From Streptomyces thermodiastaticus (GTDB taxonomy: Bacteria; Actinomycetota; Actinomycetes; Streptomycetales; Streptomycetaceae), in the NCBI RefSeq assembly GCF_014656135.1, contig NZ_BNBV01000002.1, positions 349,636 to 388,068 of the forward strand: 38,433 nucleotides of DNA, written 5' to 3'. Under the pieces are notes generated by a model. It saw only the letters and a list, made by a program, of their open reading frames with translations. It made no database searches and had not been told where the DNA came from. Positions 26,669-35,466 of this stretch are shown one piece after another. The stretch's first letter is position 1; every line of letters begins with the position of its first letter. The position numbers were made by a program, and so were the translations under genes.

Positions 26669-28000
26669 TCACCTCGACTCGGCCCATCGCCGGTAGAAGC
26701 TGATCCGGTCCTCTCCGATGGCCGCGCGAAGCTCCGGTGCGTCGACTCCCAGGTTCTGCGACGGCGCGGCACACAGGACGGCGACCTTTCCGACGTGCTG
26801 GTTGGTCTGCACGGCTCGCGTCGCCTCGCCCACGTCGTCCAACGAGTACACCTTCGTCAGCGTGGGATGGATCATGCCGCGGCTGATCAGCCGGTTGGTC
26901 TGGACGGCCTCGTGGTAATTGAACCCGTGTGAGCCGATGATCTGCTTCAGCCGCATCCAGAGGTACCGGTTGTCATACTGGTGCCGGTAGCCCGTCGACG
27001 AGCCGCAGGTGACGATCCTGCCGCCGCGCTTGGCCACGTACACCGAGGTGGCGAAGGTCTCGGCGCCCAGGTACTCGAAGACGATCTGAGGGTCCTCGCC
27101 GACCAGTGACCGGATGGCCTCCCCGAGGATCCGCCCCGCCTTGGGGTGGCGGAATCCCTCCTCCGGCAGGTTCAGCTCGGACCTGTTGATCACGTGCTCG
27201 CAGCCTTGTTCCCGCAGCAGCCGGGCCTTGTCCTCGGAACCGACCAACGCGACGGGGATACCGCCGCCGTTCCTGACGAACTGGACGGCATAGGATCCGA
27301 GGCCGCCGGTGCCGCCCCAGACCAGGACGACGTCGCCCTGCCGCATCTGCGCCCCGTGCGGGCCGACCAGCATCCGGTACGCCGTTGCCGCGCACAGGGT
27401 GTTGCTCGCCGCCTCCTCCCACGTGAGGTGGGCCGGCTTGCGGACCAGCTGATTGGCCTTGACGAGGCAGAACTCGCCGAGCGAGCCGAAATTTGTCTCA
27501 TAGCCCCAGGCCAGCTGGGTTTCCGTCAGCATGCCGTCCTCGTACGAGGCGTGGTCCTCCTCGTCCACATAGGACGGCGAGATGACGACCCGGTCGCCCA
27601 CCTTCCAGTTCCTGACGCCGCTTCCGACGCGGACGATCACGCCCGAGCCGTCCGATCCGACCTGGTGGTACGGCAGGTCGTGGCGGGCGCCGTGCCGACC
27701 CTGCCTGCCCAGCTTCTCCAGGAACGCAAAGGTCGGAACCGGTTCGAAGACGGCGGACCAGACGGTGTTGAAGTTGATCGCGGCCGCCATGACCGCGACG
27801 ATGCACTCGTCCGGAGCCGGTTCGGGCATGGCCACCTCACCGACGTGCACGGACCGACGGACGTCCTTGTCGCTCACGCCATCGAACATGCCGGTTTCGT
27901 CCTTGCGCAGGTAGGCCGCCCGGTAGCTCGCCGGCAGGTCGAGGGCGAGCAGTTCCTCGGGCGGGGCGCCGTCGATGACGGCCTTGAGCAGTTCGGACAC
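26669..28000 (-). CDS. ccr: Divergent crotonyl-CoA carboxylase/reductase homologue
   Basis: This 443-residue medium-chain dehydrogenase-fold protein is of normal CCR length. Shared hallmarks include INFNTVWSAVFEP (the CO2-site Asn), HQVGSDGSGVIVRVG, WGYETNFGSLGEF, the NADPH-binding GGTGGLGSYAVQFV, and DNRYLWMRLKQIIGSH near residue 355. CCRs reduce and carboxylate enoyl-CoAs to alkylmalonyl-CoA extender units for polyketide synthases. Several normally invariant positions differ: Tyr replaces Phe in WGFET, GSHGFNYHEA replaces GSHFANYREA, and VFEYLGAETF replaces VFEHPGRETF (family forms from memory). This suggests an unusual enoyl-CoA substrate or altered chemistry. GTG 28000 has AGAGGA 7 nt upstream. 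It is the last gene of the polyketide run. Confidence 0.9.
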   Translation of the reverse strand: MSELLKAVIDGAPPEELLALDLPASYRAAYLRKDETGMFDGVSDKDVRRSVHVGEVAMPEPAPDECIVAVMAAAINFNTVWSAVFEPVPTFAFLEKLGRQGRHGARHDLPYHQVGSDGSGVIVRVGSGVRNWKVGDRVVISPSYVDEEDHASYEDGMLTETQLAWGYETNFGSLGEFCLVKANQLVRKPAHLTWEEAASNTLCAATAYRMLVGPHGAQMRQGDVVLVWGGTGGLGSYAVQFVRNGGGIPVALVGSEDKARLLREQGCEHVINRSELNLPEEGFRHPKAGRILGEAIRSLVGEDPQIVFEYLGAETFATSVYVAKRGGRIVTCGSSTGYRHQYDNRYLWMRLKQIIGSHGFNYHEAVQTNRLISRGMIHPTLTKVYSLDDVGEATRAVQTNQHVGKVAVLCAAPSQNLGVDAPELRAAIGEDRISFYRRWAESR

Positions 28001-28082
28001 GGGGCAGTCCTCTCGCGGGTACGGATGGTTTCCGGGTTGTGCGGCGGGATCGTGCGTGCGGCGCGGGATCGTCGCCCCGGCG

Positions 28083-28823
28083 TCAGCCGAGCGCCTCGCG
28101 CAGGAGGCCGGTGATCCGGTCGAGGTGTTCGACCAGGTAGAAGTGACCGCCGTCGAAGACCTGCAGGTCGAACGGTCCGGTGGTGTACGACGACCAGCGG
28201 CCGGCCTCCGCCGGGGTGACTTTGGGGTCCTTGTCGCCGGTCAGAGCGACCACGGGAACCGACAGCGGCGGACCCGGACGGTAGCGGTAGGTCTCCACCG
28301 CCTTGTAGTCGCCGCGGATCGCGGGCAGGGCCAGTCGGAGCAGTTCGTCGTCCGGCATCGGCAGTTCGGTGCCGGCGAGGAGCTTGACGGCCTTCAGCAG
28401 GGCGTCGTCGTCGAGCAGGTGCACCGACTCCGGCGGCTGGTCCGCGGGCGCCCTGCGGCCGGAGACGAACAGCCGCAGCGGCTCGATCCCCCGGCCCTGC
28501 AGCCTCCGGGCCGTCTCGAAGGCGAGAACGGCTCCGAGGCTGTGCCCGAACAGTGCCGTCGGGCGGTCCGTCCACGGCAGCAGTTCGGTGGCGACCAGGT
28601 CGGCCAGGGCGTGCATGTCGTCGACACATCTCTCGCCGCGTCGGTCCTGCCGTCCGGGGTACTGGACGGCGAGCACGTCCACGGTGGGCGAGAGCGCGCG
28701 GGAGAAGGGGAAGAAGAAGCTTGCGGAACCTCCCGCGTGGGGCAGCAGGACCAGGCGGCTGGCGGCCGCAGGTGCCGGGTGGAAACGCCGGATCCAGGAA
28801 CTGGGTGGTGCCTGGGTGGACAT
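28083..28823 (-). CDS. Type II thioesterase
   Basis: This 246-residue alpha/beta hydrolase is of the stand-alone editing type found with modular PKS and NRPS systems. RLVLLPHAGGSASFFFPFSR opens the domain, the nucleophile elbow is FGHSLGAVLAFE (Ser near residue 93), TGDKDPKVTP carries the acid residue, and FDGGHFYL the catalytic His. It removes misprimed or stalled acyl groups from carrier proteins. Because the adjacent PKS ends in a reductase domain rather than a thioesterase, this protein is more likely to edit than to release product. ATG 28823 has AAGG 8 nt upstream. It is 71 bp from the PKS stop and about 80 bp from the CCR gene, so it is probably co-transcribed. Confidence 0.94.
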   Translation of the reverse strand: MSTQAPPSSWIRRFHPAPAAASRLVLLPHAGGSASFFFPFSRALSPTVDVLAVQYPGRQDRRGERCVDDMHALADLVATELLPWTDRPTALFGHSLGAVLAFETARRLQGRGIEPLRLFVSGRRAPADQPPESVHLLDDDALLKAVKLLAGTELPMPDDELLRLALPAIRGDYKAVETYRYRPGPPLSVPVVALTGDKDPKVTPAEAGRWSSYTTGPFDLQVFDGGHFYLVEHLDRITGLLREALG

Positions 28824-28894
28824 GCAATAACCTTGGCCTTTCGAGGACGTCGCCGGTCGGCGGTGGGGGCGGATGCCGTTTTTATGACGCTGCG

Positions 28895-31800
28895 TCAGCT
28901 CTGCCGGGGTGGGTCGAAGTAGCCCGCTTCGGTGAAGAAGTCCACGTGTTTGGCGAACAGTTCCCGGTTCGCCGGCGGACAAGTGATCCCGCTGCCCTCC
29001 AGTGCCGCGGCCGTCTCGCTGTCGTCGACGGGCGGGTAAAAGGCGTCCGGCTGCGCGGCCATGACCTCGAATGCGTCGAGCAGCGGCAGCAGGGCGTTGT
29101 CCGGGTTGCCGGTCACCAGGTCGCGCCAGGTCGCCCAGTCCCGGACGGGCAGTTCGTAGCCGCGGGACCGCAGTTCCTCGAGCATCTCCGCCAGCGTCAG
29201 GCCGGAGTGGTTGCAGACGTGGAACGTGCCGCCTGCGGTGGCGGGCTGCCGGGACAGGTGCAGGATCGCCGCGCTGGTGTATCCGACGGGCATCAGCCGG
29301 AAGGTGACCGGGATGTCACCGGGCACGGCGCCTGCCTGCAGCATGCCCTTCAGGCTGAGCCAGACGAAGTCACGGGTCTGGCACGCCCCCGTCGCGGCGT
29401 CGCCGGCGATCAGGTCGACCCGGTAGACGGAGACCGGAAGGCCCCGGTCCCGCGCCAGGCCGACGATCTGTTCGGCGACCCACTTGCTCTGGGTGTAGCC
29501 CGTGGGCAGCGTCTCGCCGGGGCCGGTCGGGTCGGTGGTCCGCAGGGGCGCGCCCCCGGTGTCCCGGCCGACGTAGACACCGAGGGTGGAGACGTGGTGG
29601 ACCGGGACCGTGCGATGGCGGGCCGCGAGCCGCAGGATCTCCTCGGTGCCGCCCACGTTGGCCGCCCTCACGGTGGCGTACGGCTGGACCCAGTTGACGG
29701 CGGCGCCGGCATGGTAGACCGCGTCGACGGTGCGGGCCAGGGCGTCGAAGTGAGCGGGGTCGAGGCCCAAGCCCGGGGCGGCGAGGTCGCCGACGACGAC
29801 GCGCAGCCGGTCCTCCTCGATCTGGTCCGCGATGCCGTACCACTCCAGGTTGGCCCGCAGCCGGGCCCGCGCCTCCGCCTCGTCGCGGCCCCGTATCAGG
29901 CAGTGCACCAGGGCCGTGGTGGTCCGCATCAGATCGCGCAGCAGGTAGGCGCCGAGGAATCCGGTGGCGCCGGTGAGCAGCACCTCGCGCGGGTCGGGGG
30001 CGACACGGCACACCTCGTCCGCGGGCCGGATGTCGTCGGCCAGGCGGATCTCCGCGGCGAAGTCCACGGCGGGCTGGTCCGGCGCTCCGCCCTCGTCCCG
30101 GCCGCCGAGTTCGGCGACGAGGAAGCCGGCGAGCCGGGTGAGGGTGGGGTGGTCGAACACCAGGGTGGTCGGCAGTCGCAGCCCGGTGAGGGCGCCGAGG
30201 CGGTTGCGGAACTCCACGCCGGTCAGCGAGTCGAAGCCGAGATCGGTGAAGCGCTGGTCGACGCCGATGGTGGCGGGGTCGGCATGTCCGAGGACGGCTC
30301 CGGCCTCGGCACGCACCGTCTCCAGGACCGCCGCGCGCCGCTCCTTCTCGGACAGGCCGGCCAGGGCCGCGCTGAAGGAGTCCGCGGCCGCACCGGAGTT
30401 GCGGGCGGCGGGACGCACCGGCACCCGCAGCAGACCGCGCAGCACCGGGGGGGCCAGTCGCACCTGTTCTCGCAGGGCGGTCATGTTGAGGGGCGCGGCG
30501 ACCACGGTGGGCCGGCCAGAGGCGAGTGCGGCGTCCAGCATGGCGGGGCCCTCGTCGGAGGCGATGGGCGGGTACCCGGCCCGGGCGATGCGGTCCAGGT
30601 CGGCGGCGGTCAGCTCGCCGGTGGTGCTGGTTTGTGCCCACAGGCCCCAGGCGACGGACGTGGCGGGCAGTCCGAGGCCGGCCCGGTACTCGGCCAGCCC
30701 GTCGAGGAAGGTGTTCGCGGCGGCGTAACTCGACTGGCCCGCACCGCCGATCACGCCCGCGAGCGAGGAGAACAGCACGAACGCGGAGATGTCGAGTCCA
30801 CGGGTCAGCTCGTGCAGGTTCCACGCCGCGTCGACCTTCGGCCGCAGCACTCCGTCCAGTCGCTCCGGGGTGACGGCGGTGATCAGACCGTCGTCGAGAA
30901 TGCCCGCCGCGTGGACGACACCGGTCAGCGGCCGGTCGGCGGGTATACGAGCGAGGAGGTCCGCGAGCGCGGTGCGGTCTGCGACGTCGCAGGCGGCGAC
31001 GGTGACGCGTGCGCCCAGTGCCGAGAGTTCGGCGACGACTCGCTCGGCCCCGGGCGCGTCCGCACCGCGGCGACTGGTGAGCAGCAGATCGGTCACCCCG
31101 TGTTCGGTCACCAGGTGACGGGCGAACAGCGCTCCGAGCGTTCCGGTGCCGCCGGTGATCAGCACGGTACCGCCGGGCGTCCAGCGGCCCGTGGGTACGG
31201 CGGAGGACCGGGCGGGCAGCCGGTGCAGACGGGGCAGCAGGACACGGCCGGCACGGACGGCGGCCTGGGGCTCGCCGGAGTGCAGCAGCGCGGTCAGCGC
31301 TGCGGCGGAGGTCGGCTCGTCGTCGAGGTCGACCAGCACGAACCGGCCGGGGTTCTCCGACTGTGCCGAGCGAATCTGACCCCACACGGCTGCGGCCGCC
31401 GGGTCGGTCACGGGGCGGCCGGCCGCGGCCACGGCGCCATGGGTGACCAGGACCAATGGGATGCCTCCGAGCCGTTCGTCGGACAGCCAGTCCTGCACCA
31501 GCGCCAGGACGCGGTGCGTGGCGCGGCGGGCGGCGGCCACGGGATCGCCGCCGTCCCGGCCGGATCCGTCGGCGCCCGACGGGCCGCCCACGTCGCAGCG
31601 GACAGCGTCCAGCAAAGCGCCCGCCTCCACGGCCTTGGCCACTTCGCCGATATCGCTGTATCCGCCGGGGCCCAGGGTCGCCCAGTGCACGGCGGCCGAC
31701 GGCTCGTCCAGGGCGATCGGGGTCCAGTCGGTACGAAAGACGGCGTCGTGGGTCCGGCCGCCGGTACGAGCGAGTTCGCCGGCGTCGGCGGGAGCGAAAG

Positions 31801-34800
31801 ACAGGGAGCGGATGGTGGCGACGGGCTGCCCGGTGCGGTCCGCCAGCAGCACGGACAGCTCTCCGTCACCGATGGGCACCAGCCGGGCCCGTACGGTGAT
31901 GGCACCCGTGGCGTGCAGCTGGAAACCGCGCCAGCGGGCGGCGAGCGGGGTGCCGGTTGCTGCGCCGCTCAGCAGCGCCGCCTGGACCACGCCCTCCAGC
32001 AGTGCGGGGTGCAGCCCGAAGCGGGCCGCGTCGGTGGCGGTCTGCTCGTCCAGCGTGATCTCGGCGAAGACCTCCTGTCCCGGCCGCGCCGTCCACAGTC
32101 CGGTCAGCCCGCGCAGACGGGGGCCGATGTCCAGGCCCGCTTCGGACAGCCGGTCGTAGGCCCCTTCGAGATCGACCGGTGCGGCGTTCGAGGGCGGCCA
32201 CGCGGTGAGGGGCTCGGTGGCAGCGGGTCCGCTCAGGCTCAGGACGCCGGAGGCGTACTCGGTCCACTCGGTGTCGCCCTCCTCCGGCCGGGCGTGCACG
32301 GTGATGTTGCGCCGTTGTTCGTCGGGGGCTCCCACCCTGATCTGCACCTGCAGCGCACCCTGCGCGGGAAGCACCAGCGGTGCCGCCGCGGTCAGCTCCT
32401 CCACCGCGGTGCAGCCCGTCTCGTCGCCGGCCCGCAGCGCCAGTTCGGCCAGCACCGACGGCGGCAACACGGCGGTGCCGGCGACGGCGTGGTCGGCCAG
32501 CCACGGGTGGGTGCGCGGGGACAGACGGCTGGTGAAGAGGGTCTCGTCGGCGCCGGCCACGGCGACCGCGGCCCCCAGCAGCGCGTGGCCCGTCGCCGCC
32601 ATGCCGAGCCCCGCGACGTCCGGTGAGTGGGCCGCGGCGGAGAACCAGAAACGCTCGCGCTGGAAGGCGTACGTCGGCAGCTGGACGCGCCGTGCCCCGG
32701 ACCCGGCGAAGAAGGTGTCCCAGTCGATGCGTACGCCGTTGACGTACAGCTCGGCCAGCGAGGTGAGAAACCGGTCGAGGCTGCCTTCGTCGCGGCGCAG
32801 GGTGCCGACGGTGACGACGTCGTCCCCGAGGTTCTCCTGGAGCGCGGTGGTGAGCACCGGGTGCGCGCTGACCTCGACGAAGACGCCGTGGTCCTGGTCG
32901 GCCAGGGCCCGCACCGAGCGGGCGAACTCCACCGGGCGGCGCATGTTGGCGTACCAGTAGCCGGCGTCGAGGCGGGCGGTGTCGATCCAGTCGCCGGTCA
33001 CCGTGGAGAAGAACGGGATCGAACCCGCCCGCGGCCGCACGGGGGCCAGTGCGGCGAGCATCTCCTCCCGGACCTGCTCCACCTGGGGAGAGTGCGAGGC
33101 GAAGTCGGTGGGGAACCGCTTGGTGCGTGCGCCGTCGGCGGCGCACTCCGCGAGGAACTCGCCGAGGGCGTCCCGGTCACCGGCGACGAGGACCGCGGTG
33201 GGGCCGTTCTCCACGGCGACCGACAGCCGGCCGTCCCACCGCGCGAGGCGCTCCTCCACCTCGGCGCGGGGCAGCCCGACCGCGCCCATGCCACCGCTAC
33301 CCTGCAGCGTCAGGGCGATCCTGCTGCGCAGGGCTATCACGCGGGCCGCGTCCGGCAGGGTCAGACCACCTGCCACGCAGGCGGCGGCGATCTCGCCCTG
33401 GGAGTGGCCGACGACGGCGGCCGGCCGGAGTCCGCAGGACTGCCACAGTGCCGCGAGGGAGACGTGCACGGCGAAGAGGGCCGGCTGGACCACATCGAGC
33501 CGGTCGAGCGAGGGCGCACCCTCCACACCTCGCAGCACGTCCTCGAGGGAGAAGTCCACGAAGGGCTCCAGCGCCCGTGCGCACTCCGCGATCCGTTCCG
33601 CGAACACCTGCGAGGACTCCAGCAGCGCGGCCGCCATACCGGCCCACTGACTGCCCTGTCCCGGGAAGACGAAGACGGTCCTGGCAGGCTCGCCCGTCGT
33701 CCCGAGGACGGCGTTGTCCGCAGGCTTCCCGGCAGCCAGCGCATCGAGCCCGGCGAGGATGCCGGCGTGGTCGCGGCCGATGACGACGGCGCGCTGCTCC
33801 AGTGCGGCGCGGGTGGTGGCCAGCGAGAAGGACACGTCCAGCAGGGCCTGTTCGTCGTCCGGTGCCTCCTCGCGCAGCCGGGATGCCAGCCGGGCCGCCT
33901 GGGCGCGGAGTGCCTGCGGGGACCGGGCCGAGACCGGGAACGGCAGGACGGCCGTCGGCAGGGCGCGGGCGGTCTCGGGGGCGTCCTCCCGGTCCGGTGC
34001 GGCCGGTGCGGCCGGGGCAGGCCCGCTGTCCTCGAGGTCGTCCTGCGGGGCCTGTTCGAGGATGACATGGGCGTTGGTGCCGCTCGCGCCGAAGGCCGAG
34101 ACCGCGCCGCGGCGTGGTGCTCCGGTCTCCGGCCACGGCCGTGTCTCGGTGAGCAGTTCGAGGTCGCCCGCCGACCAGTCCACGAGCGGGCTGGGCTCGT
34201 CCAAGTGCAGGATCCTGGGCAGCAGACCGTGCCGGATGGCCTGCACCATTTTCACCAGCCCGCCGACGCCCGCGGCGGCCTGCGCGTGGCCGATGTTGGA
34301 CTTCAGCGAGCCAACCAGCAGCGGCCGTCCCTCGGGGCGCGCCCGGCCGTAGGTGGCGAGCAGGGCCTGGGCCTCGATCGGGTCGCCGAGGCGGGTCCCG
34401 GTGCCATGCGCCTCGACCGCGTCGATCTCACCGGCGGTGAGGCCGGCGTTGGCGAGTGCCTGGCGGATGACCCGTTCCTGGGACGGCCCGTTGGGGGCGG
34501 TGAGGCCGTTGGAGGCGCCGTCCTGGTTCACTGCGCTGCCGCGGACGACGGCCAGCACGCGGTGGCCGTTGCGGCGGGCGTCGGACAGCCGCTCCAGGAC
34601 CAGCAGACCGGCGCCCTCGGACCAGCCGATGCCGTCGGCGGCGGCGCTGAACGGCTTGCACCGTCCGTCGGCCGCGAGGCCCCGCTGCCGCGCGCCGTCG
34701 ATGTATCCGCCAGGGTGGGCGGCGATGTAGGAGGCTCCCGCCAGGGCCAGGGCGGACTCGCCGGAGCGCAGCGACTGGGCGGCCAGGTGCAGTGACACCA

Positions 34801-35437
34801 GGGCGGAGGAGCAGGCGGTGTCGACCGAGACCGCGGGGCCCTCCAGGCCGAGGACGTAGGCGATGCGGCCGGAGGCCATGCTGCTGAGCTTGCTGGTCAT
34901 CTGGTAGCCCTCGAACTCCTCGGGGCAGTCCAGGTCCAGATAGCTCTGTTCCACCAGCCCGGCGAACACGCCGGTCCTGCTGCCCTTGAGCGACAGCGGG
35001 TCGATGCCGGCGTGCTCGAGGGCCTCCCAGGCCGTCTCCAGCAGGATCCGCTGCTGGGGGTCCATGGCGAGGGCCTCGCGCGGCGAGATACCGAAGAAGG
35101 CCGCGTCGAAGCGGGTGGCGGAGTCCACGAAACCGGCCTGACGGATGTAGGTGCTGCCGGGGCGAGCCGGGTCGGGGTCGTAGAGGGCGTCGAGGTCCCA
35201 GCCACGGTCCGTGGGGAAGTCGGAGATGACGTCGCGCCCTTCCAGCGCCACCCGCCACAGTTCGTCTGGGGTCGACGCACCGGGGAACCGGCACGACATC
35301 CCGATGATCGCCACCGGTTCCCGGCCGCCCGCCTCGAGTTCCGCGACCCGTTTGCGGGTCTTCTCCAGGTCCGTGGTGACCCACTTCAGGTACTCGACCA
35401 GCTTCTCTTCCTTGGACATGTGCTCCCCGCTGGACAT
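28895..35437 (-). CDS. Type I PKS, final module: docking-KS-AT-DH-KR-ACP-thioester reductase
   Basis: From ATG 35437 it has 2180 residues. A class 1 docking helix ([20 protein letters not shown]) is followed by KS at ~40-465 (DTACSS Cys209; His344 in EAHGTG; His384 in NIGHAQ) and AT at ~587-870 (GHSQG Ser679; specificity motif FASH at 779-782). DH at ~950-1220 has [10 protein letters not shown] intact, but the second acid is Glu1148 in [12 protein letters not shown] at ~1423-1600 is active-looking (GGTGTLG, LDD at 1514-1516 so B-type, Tyr1571). The ACP (GFDSL, Ser1737) precedes a C-terminal NADPH-dependent thioester reductase from ~1816 (GATGFLG, Thr1951, Y1981 and K1985 in GYTQSK). It would extend once and release the chain as aldehyde or alcohol. 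Starts at GTG 35470 (overlapping the upstream stop) and ATG 35419 are also possible. Confidence 0.95.
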   Translation of the reverse strand: MSSGEHMSKEEKLVEYLKWVTTDLEKTRKRVAELEAGGREPVAIIGMSCRFPGASTPDELWRVALEGRDVISDFPTDRGWDLDALYDPDPARPGSTYIRQAGFVDSATRFDAAFFGISPREALAMDPQQRILLETAWEALEHAGIDPLSLKGSRTGVFAGLVEQSYLDLDCPEEFEGYQMTSKLSSMASGRIAYVLGLEGPAVSVDTACSSALVSLHLAAQSLRSGESALALAGASYIAAHPGGYIDGARQRGLAADGRCKPFSAAADGIGWSEGAGLLVLERLSDARRNGHRVLAVVRGSAVNQDGASNGLTAPNGPSQERVIRQALANAGLTAGEIDAVEAHGTGTRLGDPIEAQALLATYGRARPEGRPLLVGSLKSNIGHAQAAAGVGGLVKMVQAIRHGLLPRILHLDEPSPLVDWSAGDLELLTETRPWPETGAPRRGAVSAFGASGTNAHVILEQAPQDDLEDSGPAPAAPAAPDREDAPETARALPTAVLPFPVSARSPQALRAQAARLASRLREEAPDDEQALLDVSFSLATTRAALEQRAVVIGRDHAGILAGLDALAAGKPADNAVLGTTGEPARTVFVFPGQGSQWAGMAAALLESSQVFAERIAECARALEPFVDFSLEDVLRGVEGAPSLDRLDVVQPALFAVHVSLAALWQSCGLRPAAVVGHSQGEIAAACVAGGLTLPDAARVIALRSRIALTLQGSGGMGAVGLPRAEVEERLARWDGRLSVAVENGPTAVLVAGDRDALGEFLAECAADGARTKRFPTDFASHSPQVEQVREEMLAALAPVRPRAGSIPFFSTVTGDWIDTARLDAGYWYANMRRPVEFARSVRALADQDHGVFVEVSAHPVLTTALQENLGDDVVTVGTLRRDEGSLDRFLTSLAELYVNGVRIDWDTFFAGSGARRVQLPTYAFQRERFWFSAAAHSPDVAGLGMAATGHALLGAAVAVAGADETLFTSRLSPRTHPWLADHAVAGTAVLPPSVLAELALRAGDETGCTAVEELTAAAPLVLPAQGALQVQIRVGAPDEQRRNITVHARPEEGDTEWTEYASGVLSLSGPAATEPLTAWPPSNAAPVDLEGAYDRLSEAGLDIGPRLRGLTGLWTARPGQEVFAEITLDEQTATDAARFGLHPALLEGVVQAALLSGAATGTPLAARWRGFQLHATGAITVRARLVPIGDGELSVLLADRTGQPVATIRSLSFAPADAGELARTGGRTHDAVFRTDWTPIALDEPSAAVHWATLGPGGYSDIGEVAKAVEAGALLDAVRCDVGGPSGADGSGRDGGDPVAAARRATHRVLALVQDWLSDERLGGIPLVLVTHGAVAAAGRPVTDPAAAAVWGQIRSAQSENPGRFVLVDLDDEPTSAAALTALLHSGEPQAAVRAGRVLLPRLHRLPARSSAVPTGRWTPGGTVLITGGTGTLGALFARHLVTEHGVTDLLLTSRRGADAPGAERVVAELSALGARVTVAACDVADRTALADLLARIPADRPLTGVVHAAGILDDGLITAVTPERLDGVLRPKVDAAWNLHELTRGLDISAFVLFSSLAGVIGGAGQSSYAAANTFLDGLAEYRAGLGLPATSVAWGLWAQTSTTGELTAADLDRIARAGYPPIASDEGPAMLDAALASGRPTVVAAPLNMTALREQVRLAPPVLRGLLRVPVRPAARNSGAAADSFSAALAGLSEKERRAAVLETVRAEAGAVLGHADPATIGVDQRFTDLGFDSLTGVEFRNRLGALTGLRLPTTLVFDHPTLTRLAGFLVAELGGRDEGGAPDQPAVDFAAEIRLADDIRPADEVCRVAPDPREVLLTGATGFLGAYLLRDLMRTTTALVHCLIRGRDEAEARARLRANLEWYGIADQIEEDRLRVVVGDLAAPGLGLDPAHFDALARTVDAVYHAGAAVNWVQPYATVRAANVGGTEEILRLAARHRTVPVHHVSTLGVYVGRDTGGAPLRTTDPTGPGETLPTGYTQSKWVAEQIVGLARDRGLPVSVYRVDLIAGDAATGACQTRDFVWLSLKGMLQAGAVPGDIPVTFRLMPVGYTSAAILHLSRQPATAGGTFHVCNHSGLTLAEMLEELRSRGYELPVRDWATWRDLVTGNPDNALLPLLDAFEVMAAQPDAFYPPVDDSETAAALEGSGITCPPANRELFAKHVDFFTEAGYFDPPRQS

Positions 35438-35466
35438 GTGCTGCCCGCTCTCCTTCCGGTGAGCCG

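Noticed and set aside
28553..34795. Very long plus-strand open frames opposite the PKS genes
   Set aside because: High GC at third positions opens the antisense frame. They lack domains and ribosome-binding sites, whereas the minus-strand frames carry complete PKS domains.
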